A stretch of 64,000 nucleotides of DNA. Source: Chitinophaga polysaccharea. GTDB lineage: Bacteria; Bacteroidota; Bacteroidia; Chitinophagales; Chitinophagaceae. Location of the stretch: positions 62,001 to 126,000 of the forward strand of contig NZ_CABFVU010000003.1 of assembly GCF_902150045.1 (NCBI RefSeq), read 5' to 3'. The notes below the pieces were generated by a model. The model was not told the origin of the DNA. It was given only the letters and a program-made list of their open reading frames with translations, and made no database searches. A program made the translations under genes and the position numbers. Below are positions 25,382-34,737 of this stretch, piece after piece (position 1 is the stretch's first letter; every line of letters starts with the position of its first letter).

Positions 25382-25503
25382 GATAAATGAGTGATATTTT
25401 ACGGCAGCCGGTAAAAAACTCCGGATCTGTAAAATACTTTCCCGATTGCGAAAATTTTTTTCCCATATTGATAAATGAGTAATGCTATTTTCAGGTACTT
25501 TTG
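25382..25503 (+). promoter_or_regulatory. Candidate iron-responsive promoter region of the siderophore operon
   Basis: Two similar direct repeats, gataaatgagtgatatttta (from 25382) and gataaatgagtaatgctatt (from 25470), lie 88 bp apart. The second abuts TACTTTTG (25496-25503), a match to the -7 consensus TAnnTTTG; no clear upstream element is found at 19-21 bp. The A/T-rich repeats with gataa cores could be Fur-type sites, which is inference. The rest of the 489-bp gap 25255-25743 contains the GH92 terminator and a leader of about 230 bases. Confidence 0.4.
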
Positions 25504-25743
25504 TGTTGTACTCTGAATTAAGATATGGCTAATATTCGTCAATAGCCCGTATTTTAACCCATTTAGCCCTATTGAGCCTTATTTATTTAACTGAAAACAC
25601 ATTTGAAGCTTCCCTGCCAGTTGTTTTAAAATGATCAGCATTTTCTTCGCGCGTTCATTGTGCGGGAAAAAAGAATACGCATAGCAGGTTACCTGACTAT
25701 GGGGCTTTGCTATGCCTTTAAGTACCTTTAAAATCCTTTTTGA

Positions 25744-26886
25744 ATGAATACGCAAACATTAACCGCTTTGGTTAACACGGATTCAGAGCATCTTGCGGGT
25801 AGCCTTTCAACAATTAACCCGGCTCCTTTGGCGCCCGCTATCATCACTGTGTCAGCAGAAGAAAGAGCAAAACTGACTAAAACAGGAAAAGCATTGAAAG
25901 AGATTTACGGCAACTGCGAAAATCCCGCTTTTATCAGCATGCTTCACCTGAATGCATTCAAGATATTACCGGAACGTATTGCGCGGCTACTGAGCCGGAT
26001 GGGCGCCGATTTTTCTGCACAACAGTATGGCGCCATCGTGCTCAAAGGTTTGGTAGATGTAGACCAGGAAGAACTGGGGCCTACACCCGCCAGCTGGAGG
26101 GAGATGGACCCGGAAAAGCTGGTAGAATACGGGTTTATAAGCGCCCTGCTGCATGGCGTAGTTCCGTCAAAACCTGTTGAATATTTTGCCCAGCGTAGGG
26201 GCGGCGGGTTACTGCATGCTATTATCCCGGATAACAACATGGCCTGGTCGCAAACAGGCTCCGGATCAAGAACGGATCTGTTTGTGCATACGGAAGACGC
26301 GTTCCTTTTTAATGCCGCCGATTTCCTCAGCTTTTTATACCTGAGAAATGAAGAACAGGTGCCTTCCATGCTGTATTCCATACGTTCCCACGGTAAGCCG
26401 GGACCTGCCCTGGAATGCCTGTTTGAGCCTATTTATAAATGTCCGAAAGATGCCAATTATGATACCGATGAAGCGCTTGGCGAAGGTGTGCACACATCAG
26501 TATTATACGGCAACAGGAACACGCCGTTTATCCGTTTTGATGCGGCAGAGCAAATCTATAATAAAGAGGCCGGGCAACTACCGGAGGCAATGGAGAACCT
26601 GGTAAATTTCTGGAGAGAAGCAAAAACGCTTATCTATAATGATTTTATTCCCGAAGCCGGGGATATGATCTTTGTAAATAACCACCTGTGTGCTCATGGC
26701 CGGAGCGCTTTCACAGCGGGATACAGGAATGAGAACGGCCGGATGGTGAAATGTGAACGCCGGCTGATGTTACGGATGATGAGCAAAACAAGCCTGATCG
26801 GTATCCAGTCAGTAGCCCACCCGGAAAATCCATACCTCGTAATGGAGGAGCATTACGGGAAAGTGTATGACCCGGCCCGGGTATAA
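25744..26886 (+). CDS. Fe(II)/2-oxoglutarate amino-acid hydroxylase, probably lysine 4-hydroxylase
   Basis: A 380-residue cytoplasmic enzyme of the clavaminate synthase/TauD type. The iron facial triad is visible as His182-x-Glu184 in LFVHTEDAF and His318 in LCAHGRSAF, and the 2-oxoglutarate arginine lies in the following CERRLMLRM. The HxE form and length match the VioC/AsnO group, which hydroxylates free amino acids at unactivated carbons. As I recall, L-lysine 4-hydroxylases of this group are known from Chitinophaga and Flavobacterium beside PLP decarboxylases. Here it opens an operon with such a decarboxylase and hydroxamate genes, so lysine is the likely substrate. Arginine or ornithine remain possible. 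Confidence 0.78.
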   Translation: MNTQTLTALVNTDSEHLAGSLSTINPAPLAPAIITVSAEERAKLTKTGKALKEIYGNCENPAFISMLHLNAFKILPERIARLLSRMGADFSAQQYGAIVLKGLVDVDQEELGPTPASWREMDPEKLVEYGFISALLHGVVPSKPVEYFAQRRGGGLLHAIIPDNNMAWSQTGSGSRTDLFVHTEDAFLFNAADFLSFLYLRNEEQVPSMLYSIRSHGKPGPALECLFEPIYKCPKDANYDTDEALGEGVHTSVLYGNRNTPFIRFDAAEQIYNKEAGQLPEAMENLVNFWREAKTLIYNDFIPEAGDMIFVNNHLCAHGRSAFTAGYRNENGRMVKCERRLMLRMMSKTSLIGIQSVAHPENPYLVMEEHYGKVYDPARV

Positions 26887-26900
26887 TCATTAAAACATTT

Positions 26901-27536
26901 ATGAACAACAGTGACCAGGTAACGCTGCCCCGCATCACGGATGTGGAACAGCAGGGGGAAATTATTTCCCGGATAATACGGAACAGGAGAAGCATATACG
27001 CAGACGAATTTGTATCGAAGGAGTTACCGGTGCACATCCTGCAGGAGATCCTGACCAATGCCATATGGGCGCCCACGCATAAAATGACGGAACCGTGGCG
27101 CTTCATTGTATTGCAGGGATCACAGCTGGAGAAGTTTGGTAATTATATGGCAGCGTACTACCGCAGTTATTACCAGTCTAAAATGCCGGAAGCTGCCTTC
27201 GAAACAAAGTATACCTTCCTCCGTAACTATCCGTTGAAAGCCGCCTGCATGATCGCTATCATTCTGGTACGAAGCAAAACCATATCGCTTCCCGAATGGG
27301 AAGAGGTGGCTGCCATATCTTCAGCAGTACATAATATGGCGCTCACCTGCACCGCATTCGGGCTGGGGTCTTACTGGAATACATCCGGCGCATCTGTTGA
27401 TTATGTGACCGGGCTTGGCCTGGCAGACAATGAACGGTCGCTAGGACTGATGATGGTGGGGTATCCTGACGAAAATACCCCGCCATCAAAAAAGAGACGG
27501 ACACCGGTGGAACAGAAGGTTACCTGGTTTACCTGA
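26901..27536 (+). CDS. Nitroreductase-family FMN protein
   Basis: A 211-residue protein with the nitroreductase fold: RNRRSIYADEFVSKELPVHILQEILTNAIWAPTHKMTEPWRFIV near the start gives the FMN-phosphate-binding arginines and the APTH loop. AAISSAVHNMALTCTAFGLGSYW is the FMN-binding helix, and the sequence ends LGLMMVGYPDE. Its gene starts 14 bp after the hydroxylase, so it belongs to the siderophore operon. It could reduce ferric siderophore, act on a hydroxylamine or nitroso intermediate, or dehydrogenate a pathway intermediate; nothing in the sequence decides between these. Confidence 0.85.
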   Translation: MNNSDQVTLPRITDVEQQGEIISRIIRNRRSIYADEFVSKELPVHILQEILTNAIWAPTHKMTEPWRFIVLQGSQLEKFGNYMAAYYRSYYQSKMPEAAFETKYTFLRNYPLKAACMIAIILVRSKTISLPEWEEVAAISSAVHNMALTCTAFGLGSYWNTSGASVDYVTGLGLADNERSLGLMMVGYPDENTPPSKKRRTPVEQKVTWFT

Positions 27537-27571
27537 TAATGACCAAGTATAAGTTATTCTAAAATTATTTT

Positions 27572-29086
27572 ATGAACAATACTGTTACAGACGCACCCAC
27601 CACGCGGGGTGCGCTCACCCCCGATGCCTGCAAGGACCTGTTCTATGCAGGATCGGCGGAGGAATATAATGCTGCTATGCGCATGGCTGTGAAAATGGTG
27701 AATACCTTTCTGACCAACACCCGGAAACCTTTCAGTGGTATTAAACCAGACACGCTGGCTGCCATATTCAGTACCATTGATTTTGATACGCCGCTACCTG
27801 ACTATAACAGCTTGCTGGAAGAAGTGGATATGCTCTATGTAAAACATGCCACGGCGTTTCACCTGCCACATTACATTGCGCATCTCAACTGTCCCGTGGT
27901 GATCCCCGCACTGGCGGCAGAGGTGCTGGTGAGCGCTATCAACTCCTCCCAGGATACTTACGACCAGAGTGCGGGGGGCACCTTTATGGAGAGGAAGATC
28001 GTGGACTGGACCGCCGCCGAAATTGGCTACGGTAGCGGCAGCGATGGCATCTTTACGGCGGGTGGGTCCCAGAGCAATTTGATGGGACTGCTGCTGGCAA
28101 GGGATCATTATGCCTTGAAACACCTGCAGCACAACATCAAACTATCCGGGCTGCCACCGGAAGCCAGCCGCTTCCGCATCTTCGTTTCTGAGAAATCGCA
28201 TTTCAGCAACCAGAAAAATGCGGCGCTGCTTGGCCTGGGGGAAAAAGCGCTTGTTAACATTCCTACCGACCACCGTTTCCGCATGGATGCCAGTCTGCTG
28301 GAAGCCGCTATTATCCGGGAACAGGAGCTGGGTAATATTCCTGTTGCCATTGTTGCTACCGCTGGTACCACTGATTTTGGCAACCTCGACCCGCTGTTGA
28401 AAATAGGCCGCCTGGCCAATAAGCATGGTATCTGGCTGCATGTAGATGCTGCTTATGGCTGCGGCCTGCTGCTCACTGAAAAATACCGGCACCTGCTCAA
28501 TGGGCTGGAACTGGCCGATTCGGTGACCGTGGATTATCATAAATCATTTTTCCAGCCTATCAGCAGCAGCGCGTTCATCGTAAAACATAAACAATCACTC
28601 GATATTATCCGGCATCATGCAGACTATCTCAACCCCGAGGAACAGGACTATGAAGAACTGCCTGCACAGATCAATAAATCCGTTACACAGAGTACCCGCC
28701 GGTTTGATGCATTGAAACTCTGGTTCACATTACGCCTCATGGGCAAACAAAAGTTGGGGGAATATACAGACGCTATCATTGATACCGCTGCCGCTGCAGC
28801 CCACCTGCTGGAAGGGGAGCCGGACTTTGAGCTCCTGAGCCATTCTGATCTTGGCGTACTTGTATTCAGGTACCTGCCAAAGGACCGTCTCATCCCGGAT
28901 CCGGATGCTTTCAACCTGGCTATAAAGAGATCGATGTTCTTCAGCGGAGAAGTGCTTGTAGCCAGTACAAAAGTGAACGGGCACTTTTATCTCAAATTCA
29001 CGATACTGAATCCACTCACAACGGTGAACGATATCCGCAATATCCTGACAATCATTAAACGACATGGAAAAGACACACTCAATTAA
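27572..29086 (+). CDS. PLP-dependent group II decarboxylase, probably (hydroxy)lysine decarboxylase
   Basis: A 504-residue enzyme of the glutamate/aromatic/diaminobutyrate decarboxylase family. Motifs include GIFTAGGSQSNLMGLLLARD, VSEKSHFSNQKNAALLG, ATAGTTDFGNLDPL, HVDAAYGCGLLL with the PLP-nitrogen Asp, and the Schiff-base lysine K324 in VDYHKSFFQP. Siderophore relatives decarboxylate lysine, ornithine or diaminobutyrate to the diamine. Downstream of a lysine-hydroxylase-like gene the likely reaction is 4-hydroxylysine to 1,5-diaminopentan-3-ol. Its last 23 bases overlap the next gene's start, so the two are translationally coupled. Confidence 0.88.
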   Translation: MNNTVTDAPTTRGALTPDACKDLFYAGSAEEYNAAMRMAVKMVNTFLTNTRKPFSGIKPDTLAAIFSTIDFDTPLPDYNSLLEEVDMLYVKHATAFHLPHYIAHLNCPVVIPALAAEVLVSAINSSQDTYDQSAGGTFMERKIVDWTAAEIGYGSGSDGIFTAGGSQSNLMGLLLARDHYALKHLQHNIKLSGLPPEASRFRIFVSEKSHFSNQKNAALLGLGEKALVNIPTDHRFRMDASLLEAAIIREQELGNIPVAIVATAGTTDFGNLDPLLKIGRLANKHGIWLHVDAAYGCGLLLTEKYRHLLNGLELADSVTVDYHKSFFQPISSSAFIVKHKQSLDIIRHHADYLNPEEQDYEELPAQINKSVTQSTRRFDALKLWFTLRLMGKQKLGEYTDAIIDTAAAAAHLLEGEPDFELLSHSDLGVLVFRYLPKDRLIPDPDAFNLAIKRSMFFSGEVLVASTKVNGHFYLKFTILNPLTTVNDIRNILTIIKRHGKDTLN

Positions 29087-31520
29087 AGAACCTCTCCACC
29101 ACGTGGCAGAACAACTGAACTTCACGGTGCTGCTCAATAACTGCTGCACAGAGCTTAACAACAGTACCTTGTATGAAGGTGTTCCCAAATATGACGAGGC
29201 ATTGGCAAACTGGTTTAACAGTACCGGCTATACGTTGCATCTCAGGTTCAGCTTCCCCGATCATAATGCAGAAGTATATGCACCACTGCGGTATGCCTCC
29301 GTGTCAAAAAAGCACGGTTATCATTTTCCCGTGGCGGAAAGGAATATGGTCACAGATGATATCACCGTAATAGGACCGGAACGCTTCCTGGAACTGGCTG
29401 CCACACACGCCCGCCGTTCACATCCCACTGCGGCTGCAGCCAATATCATTCACCGGCTGCGTAACAGCATCCATAATATGGGCATCTTCCTGGAACATTT
29501 CCGGGAAACCGGGAAAGACCCGGGGAAACCGGTAATGACCTTCCTGGAAGCGGAACAGCTGCTGCCTGCAGGACACAGCACCCATGTGCTCAGTAAAGGA
29601 AGGGATGGGTTTTCCGGAGATGACCTGCTGCACTATTCTCCCGAAACTGGAGGACGTTTCCAGCTGCATTATTTCCTCCTGCACCCCGCGCTCGTTACGG
29701 AAAAAAATGCCGGCGGCCCGCTGCCATCGCATATACTGAGGGATCACCTGCAGGAATATACGAAAGAAGAGATTCCTGTAAGCATATTGCTGAACAGCCA
29801 TCCCGATTTTAAAGTCACTGCCGTGCACCCCTGGGAAGCAAAATACCTGCTGAACGATCCGCGGGTAAAACAATTGCACGCTTCCGGGCAGCTGTACAAC
29901 CTGGGTAAGCACGGCCCCCTGTTCAGTGCTACTGCATCTGTAAGAACAGTGTACAATGAAGAAAGCGACTGGATGTTTAAATTTTCCCTGCATGTGAAAA
30001 TTACCAGCGCCGCAAGGATCAACCATCTCCACGAGTTGCACAGGGGATACGACGTTGCCCGCCTGCTGGCTACACCGGAGGGACAACAACTGCAGCAAAG
30101 CATTCCCACTGCAGGTATCATCTGTGATCCCGCTTTTATTACCGTTGTAGTGGGGGGTAGTATCATCGATGGTTTCAGCACTTCCATGCGGGAAAACCCG
30201 TTTAAAAAAGCAGCAGCTCAAAAGAACGTGGGACTGCTGGCATCTTTCTGCCAGGAAGCACTGCCGGGTGAAAAGGCCAGGATAACCCGTGTTATTGAAG
30301 GCGCTGCGGCGGCTACCGGTAAATCTGCAGCACAAACAGCGGTTGCCTGGTATACGCAATACCTGGAGCTGTTGCTGGAGCCTGTTATCCGCCTGTTCAA
30401 CAACGGGGGCATCGCCTGTGAGCTGCATCAGCAGAATACCCTGCTGGAACTGGATGCAAAGGGGTTCCCCGCCAGGGTATGGTTCCGGGATAATCAGAGC
30501 TTTCTTTTCAGGAAAAGTTTTCATGAACAGCTATCGGCTATTGTACCGGGAATAGGGGAAACGGGAAAAGGATTTATCCCCGACGAGCGATTGTTTGAAT
30601 TGTTATCACATTACCTCATTATCAGCAACCTGGTGGGGCTGGCCAACAGCATTGCCGCCAATGGCCTCGCCGATGAAAGTGAACTGGTGGATATCCTGTA
30701 CAACCGGCTGAAGGAACTGCAGCCTGCGGATCCCAGCGGTTTTATAGAATATGTGCTGCAACGCAGGTATCTCACAGAAAAGGCAAACCTGCTCACTTCC
30801 CTATGTAATATCGATGGCGGTGAAAGTCCCGCTGCGGTGTTACAGGTGAATTATCCCAATGTATTGCATACCCATTTCTTTTCAAGGCAGCTTATACAAC
30901 CGGCGGGAAAGCAAATATGCTATAGCCGTTATTTTCCAAAGGAAGATGTGGTGATCACCCTTCGTCCTGTGGATCTCGACAGAGACCTGGAAATGTTGCA
31001 TGAATGGTTCAACAGAGAACATGCCATTAAGATCTGGCAAATGAACTGGCCTCTCCGCCAACTGGAAACCTATTACCGTACCCTGTTACCCGGCGACATG
31101 ATGTACAGCTATATCGGGGAGGCCAATGGAGAGCCCACCTTCAATATTGAAGTGTATTGGGCCATCCGGGACCTTGTAGGCGATTATTACGATGTATTGC
31201 CTACCGACTATGGCACGCACCAGTTTATTGCGCCTACAGACCCTAAAAAGAAGTTTGCCTCGCCTTCCACACAATGCATGGTAGATTATGTATTTGCACA
31301 GCCGGAAGTGGGCAAGATGGTAGGAGAGGGCGCTGTAGATTCGCTGGCCTCCATGATGAACAAAGCCCACGTTGGCTTCAAAATACAGAAGGTGATCGAA
31401 ATGCCGCATAAAAAGGCCAATCTCAACTTCTGTTACCGTGAATGGTACTGGGCTAAATTCCCGCAGAATAAAGATATCACGATCACCCCGGAGGCGGAAG
31501 TCCCCGTAAAATTTTTTTAA
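29064..31520 (+). CDS. NIS synthetase (IucA/IucC) fused to GNAT acyltransferase (AlcB/IucB-like)
   Basis: An 818-residue two-enzyme protein. Residues about 130-600 are an IucA/IucC synthetase (VHPWEAKYLLNDP; the SVRTVYNEESDWMFKFSLHVKITSAAR region; GIACELHQQNTLLELD with the ATP-binding HQQN; FhuF-like RYLTEKANLLTSL). Residues about 630-805 are a GNAT domain (LRPVDLDRDLEMLHEWFNREHAIKIWQMNWP; FNIEVYWA; MVDYVFAQPEVGKMVGEGAVDS). The GNAT part would acylate the N-hydroxylated diamine, the synthetase part would activate a carboxylate and form an amide. The gene starts inside the decarboxylase gene and is followed after 1 bp by the monooxygenase. Separate genes are more usual; the fusion couples acylation to condensation. 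Confidence 0.92.
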   Translation: MEKTHSIKEPLHHVAEQLNFTVLLNNCCTELNNSTLYEGVPKYDEALANWFNSTGYTLHLRFSFPDHNAEVYAPLRYASVSKKHGYHFPVAERNMVTDDITVIGPERFLELAATHARRSHPTAAAANIIHRLRNSIHNMGIFLEHFRETGKDPGKPVMTFLEAEQLLPAGHSTHVLSKGRDGFSGDDLLHYSPETGGRFQLHYFLLHPALVTEKNAGGPLPSHILRDHLQEYTKEEIPVSILLNSHPDFKVTAVHPWEAKYLLNDPRVKQLHASGQLYNLGKHGPLFSATASVRTVYNEESDWMFKFSLHVKITSAARINHLHELHRGYDVARLLATPEGQQLQQSIPTAGIICDPAFITVVVGGSIIDGFSTSMRENPFKKAAAQKNVGLLASFCQEALPGEKARITRVIEGAAAATGKSAAQTAVAWYTQYLELLLEPVIRLFNNGGIACELHQQNTLLELDAKGFPARVWFRDNQSFLFRKSFHEQLSAIVPGIGETGKGFIPDERLFELLSHYLIISNLVGLANSIAANGLADESELVDILYNRLKELQPADPSGFIEYVLQRRYLTEKANLLTSLCNIDGGESPAAVLQVNYPNVLHTHFFSRQLIQPAGKQICYSRYFPKEDVVITLRPVDLDRDLEMLHEWFNREHAIKIWQMNWPLRQLETYYRTLLPGDMMYSYIGEANGEPTFNIEVYWAIRDLVGDYYDVLPTDYGTHQFIAPTDPKKKFASPSTQCMVDYVFAQPEVGKMVGEGAVDSLASMMNKAHVGFKIQKVIEMPHKKANLNFCYREWYWAKFPQNKDITITPEAEVPVKFF

Positions 31521-31521
31521 G

Positions 31522-32856
31522 ATGAGTACAAAAAAGGTTTACGCTGTAATAGGTATTGGCATAGGCCCCTTTAACCTTGGTATGGCGGCGCTTATTGCAC
31601 CGGTAAAGGAACTGCCCGCCCTGTTCTTTGACCAGGCAGATGAATTTAACTGGCATCCCGGGCTCATGTTTGATCATGTTACGCTTCAAACGCCTTTCCT
31701 GTGCGATTGTGTATCAATGGCAGATCCTACCAGCCCTTACAGCTTCCTTAATTTTCTGAAGGAAACCGGCAGGTTATACCAGTTCTTTATCAGGGAAAAC
31801 TTTTTCGTTCTGCGGAAAGAATATAACCGCTATTGTAAATGGGTGGTCTCCAAACTTCCTTCATGCCGCTTTTCACAGCGGGTAACAGGTATTGCTTACC
31901 GGGATGGGTTATACGAAGTAACCGTACAGCATACCAGGACCGGGCAGGCCGCTACCTTTTTTGCGGAAAGGATAGTGTTGGGTACCGGCACCCAACCCGC
32001 ATTGCCTGCATTTGCGGCCGGCGGGAAATTTAAAAAGGTGATCCATACTGCTTCGTATATCCCCCGCCGTGATGAAATACTGGCAGGAGGATCAGTAACG
32101 GTTATCGGCTCGGGACAAAGCGCTGCGGAGGTGTTCTACGACCTGCTGCAACGCAGGAGCCCCGGCTTTACGATCAGCTGGTTCACCCGGCCCGACCGGT
32201 TTTTCCCGATGGAGTACTCTAAACTTACCCTGGAGCTTACCTCGCCTGATTTCGTGGACTACTTCTACCATATGCCCGCCGCCAAAAGAAAAGACCTGTT
32301 GGATATACAGAAGTCGCAGTTCAAAGGAATCAATTACGACCTGATCAACGATATCTGGGATGCGCTCTATGAACTGAGTGTAGACGGTGAGGATACCGGA
32401 GTAAGGATACAGCCGGGTGTGCAGCTCAATAATATCCGCGAAGATAACAGCGGCGCATATACGCTGGATCTTACCGAGGTGCAGCAGCAACAGCACTTCA
32501 GCGCCTCTACCGCTTTTGTGGTACTGGGAACAGGCTACAAATACCAGGAGCCAGCTTTTCTGCAGGGTATAGCTGCCCGCATTGCGCGTGATGCCGATGG
32601 TAAGTTTGAGGTACGCCGTAATTACGCCATTGATCATGAAGGCCGCGAAATATTTGTGCAGAATGCCGAAACGCATTCGCATAGCCTTATCTCCACTGAT
32701 CTTGGCATGGGCGCCTACCGGAATTCTTTCATCATCAATGAAATAGCGGGCCGCGAAATATACAGGACAGAACAGCGGATCGCCTTCCAGGACTTTGGCG
32801 TACAGGGAAGGAATACCGCTACCAGGGCCGGGCAGCTGGCAGCGCTGCCGGCATAA
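31522..32856 (+). CDS. Flavin N-monooxygenase (IucD/PvdA/SidA family)
   Basis: A 444-residue enzyme. The FAD-binding motif IGIGIGPFNLG is at residues about 10-20, the substrate region has DEFNWHPGLMFDHVTLQTPFLCD, the NADPH-binding motif VIGSGQSAAEVF is at about 192-203, and the late FAD motif FVVLGTGYKYQEP is at about 332-344. This family N-hydroxylates the terminal amine of lysine, ornithine or diamines such as cadaverine. With the decarboxylase upstream the substrate is most likely the (hydroxy)diamine, giving the hydroxylamine that becomes a hydroxamate after acylation. Gaps of 1 and 31 bp join it to both NIS synthetase genes. Confidence 0.93.
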   Translation: MSTKKVYAVIGIGIGPFNLGMAALIAPVKELPALFFDQADEFNWHPGLMFDHVTLQTPFLCDCVSMADPTSPYSFLNFLKETGRLYQFFIRENFFVLRKEYNRYCKWVVSKLPSCRFSQRVTGIAYRDGLYEVTVQHTRTGQAATFFAERIVLGTGTQPALPAFAAGGKFKKVIHTASYIPRRDEILAGGSVTVIGSGQSAAEVFYDLLQRRSPGFTISWFTRPDRFFPMEYSKLTLELTSPDFVDYFYHMPAAKRKDLLDIQKSQFKGINYDLINDIWDALYELSVDGEDTGVRIQPGVQLNNIREDNSGAYTLDLTEVQQQQHFSASTAFVVLGTGYKYQEPAFLQGIAARIARDADGKFEVRRNYAIDHEGREIFVQNAETHSHSLISTDLGMGAYRNSFIINEIAGREIYRTEQRIAFQDFGVQGRNTATRAGQLAALPA

Positions 32857-32887
32857 TTATTATTTAACATTATAGCTACTTGCAACA

Positions 32888-34708
32888 ATGATTACTCACG
32901 GAATATTTGAAGGAATTTCACACCTGGAAACCACCGTATGGCAAGAGGTAAATTTAAACCTACTGGCCAAAAGCCTGGCAGAGCTTATGCATGAACAGGT
33001 GCTTGCCCCCCTGGAAACGGAACGCGGTGAGAACGGGCTAACGCAGTTCCGTATTAATACCGACCGTGAAAATGTATGGTATACCTTTTCCGCCAGTCCG
33101 CGTATGCTGGACTACTGGCATGTATACAGCCACAGTATCCGGAGATGCCAGGATAACAGGTGTTTACCTGCGGCTGATGTGCCTTTGTTTTTTACAGACA
33201 TGCAGCAAACCCTCGGCATAAAGCCGGCTACCCTTGCCCGTTATATCGAAGAACTGAACAATACTTTGTTTGCCGACGCCACGATGCGTTTCCGCGGGCG
33301 GCCCTCTGCAGCAGCACTGGCTGCGGCAGACTACCAGGAAGTGGAACACCAGATGGATGGTCATCCCTGGGTGATTGTGAACAAAGGCCGCATTGGCTTT
33401 GATGCGCACGACTATCGCCGGTATGCACCAGAACATAACCGGGAAGTGCTCCTGTCCTGGATCGCCGTACACCGCAGCCGCGCAACTTTCAGGTCGCTGG
33501 AAGAGATCAGCGAAACCGCTTTCCTGGAGCAGGAACTGGGCAAAGAAAAACTGGATGCATTTAAAAGCATACTAACCGGTAAAGGGCTTAACGCCGGCGA
33601 CTATACGTTTATTCCCGTACATGAATGGCAATGGAATAATAAAGTGTTGCTGCAGTTTTCCGGTGAAATTGCCAATAATTTCCTGGTGCCGTTAGGCACA
33701 GGCAATGATGTATATACGCCACAGCAGAGTATCCGCACTTTTTATAATGTTACGCATCCACATAAGCATTATGTAAAAATGGCGATCTCCATATTGAGTA
33801 CCGGGAATATCCGGGGGTTGTCGCCGCGCCAGATGGCCATTGCCCCGCGCATCACAGCCTGGGTAAAAGGTATGCTGGAAAAGGACACCGTGCTGCATAA
33901 CATGGGCCTCATCCTGCTGGGGGAAGTGGCTACCGTTACTTACCTGCATCCCCACTACACTGCCATTGCCAATGCTCCTTACCAGTTTAATGAAATGCTG
34001 GGCGTATTGTGGCGGGAAAGTGCGGAGCAATTTGTACGTCCCGGAGAAACCATTGTAACCATGGCTTCCCTTTTATATGTAGATGACGAAGGGAAGAGCC
34101 TTGCCGGTGCATTGATAGCCCGCTCGGGGCTTACCACAGCTGCCTGGCTGAAGGCTTATCTCACCGCCTATCTCAAGCCATTGCTGCATATTTATTATGC
34201 GCATTCGCTTTGCGTAACGCCGCATGGTGAAAATATCATCCTGGTAATGAAGGACAACATACCTGCCCGCATTATCATCAAGGATTTTGTGGATGATATA
34301 GTGCTCACTGCAGAAGCCAGGGAGAAATTGCCGGCAGACCTGGCAGACGGGCTGATACAATCTTCCAACAAGGAGAATGTGCCCCTGTTCATCCTGCTGG
34401 GCGTATTTGACGCCTTCTTCCGTTACCTGTCGGACGTACTACATACTTGCGATGACTTCAACGAACGCCTGTTCTGGAAGGAAGTAGCGGATACTATTGC
34501 CGCCTACCAGCAGGAACATCCAGAACTGCAGGAGCGGTTTGTAAAGTATGATCTGTACGTGGAAACATTCAAGCGGTTTTATATCAACAGCCTGCGTTTG
34601 CTGTATCATGGTTATGAAGACCGTACTGATTTTGCCATTCCCCCGAAAGGTGGCGTATTGGTGAACCCGTTGGTGGAAGTGGCTGTGGAGGCATTGAAAA
34701 CAGCATAA
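32888..34708 (+). CDS. Second IucA/IucC-family NIS siderophore synthetase
   Basis: A 606-residue stand-alone synthetase. Typical motifs: GHPWVIVNKGRIGFDAHDYRRYAPE (about 157-180), FIPVHEWQWNNKV (about 240), QQSIRTFYNVTHPHKHYVKMAISILSTGNIRGLSP (about 277-315), SLCVTPHGENIILVM (about 440) and the FhuF-like tail. It resembles DesD/BibC-type enzymes, which couple N-hydroxy-N-succinyl diamines and may close rings. With the fusion protein upstream it would assemble and possibly cyclise the siderophore. Exact type (A, B or C) cannot be set by eye. Confidence 0.92.
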   Translation: MITHGIFEGISHLETTVWQEVNLNLLAKSLAELMHEQVLAPLETERGENGLTQFRINTDRENVWYTFSASPRMLDYWHVYSHSIRRCQDNRCLPAADVPLFFTDMQQTLGIKPATLARYIEELNNTLFADATMRFRGRPSAAALAAADYQEVEHQMDGHPWVIVNKGRIGFDAHDYRRYAPEHNREVLLSWIAVHRSRATFRSLEEISETAFLEQELGKEKLDAFKSILTGKGLNAGDYTFIPVHEWQWNNKVLLQFSGEIANNFLVPLGTGNDVYTPQQSIRTFYNVTHPHKHYVKMAISILSTGNIRGLSPRQMAIAPRITAWVKGMLEKDTVLHNMGLILLGEVATVTYLHPHYTAIANAPYQFNEMLGVLWRESAEQFVRPGETIVTMASLLYVDDEGKSLAGALIARSGLTTAAWLKAYLTAYLKPLLHIYYAHSLCVTPHGENIILVMKDNIPARIIIKDFVDDIVLTAEAREKLPADLADGLIQSSNKENVPLFILLGVFDAFFRYLSDVLHTCDDFNERLFWKEVADTIAAYQQEHPELQERFVKYDLYVETFKRFYINSLRLLYHGYEDRTDFAIPPKGGVLVNPLVEVAVEALKTA

Positions 34709-34737
34709 TTGAACATTATACAGCGATTAATCAATAC

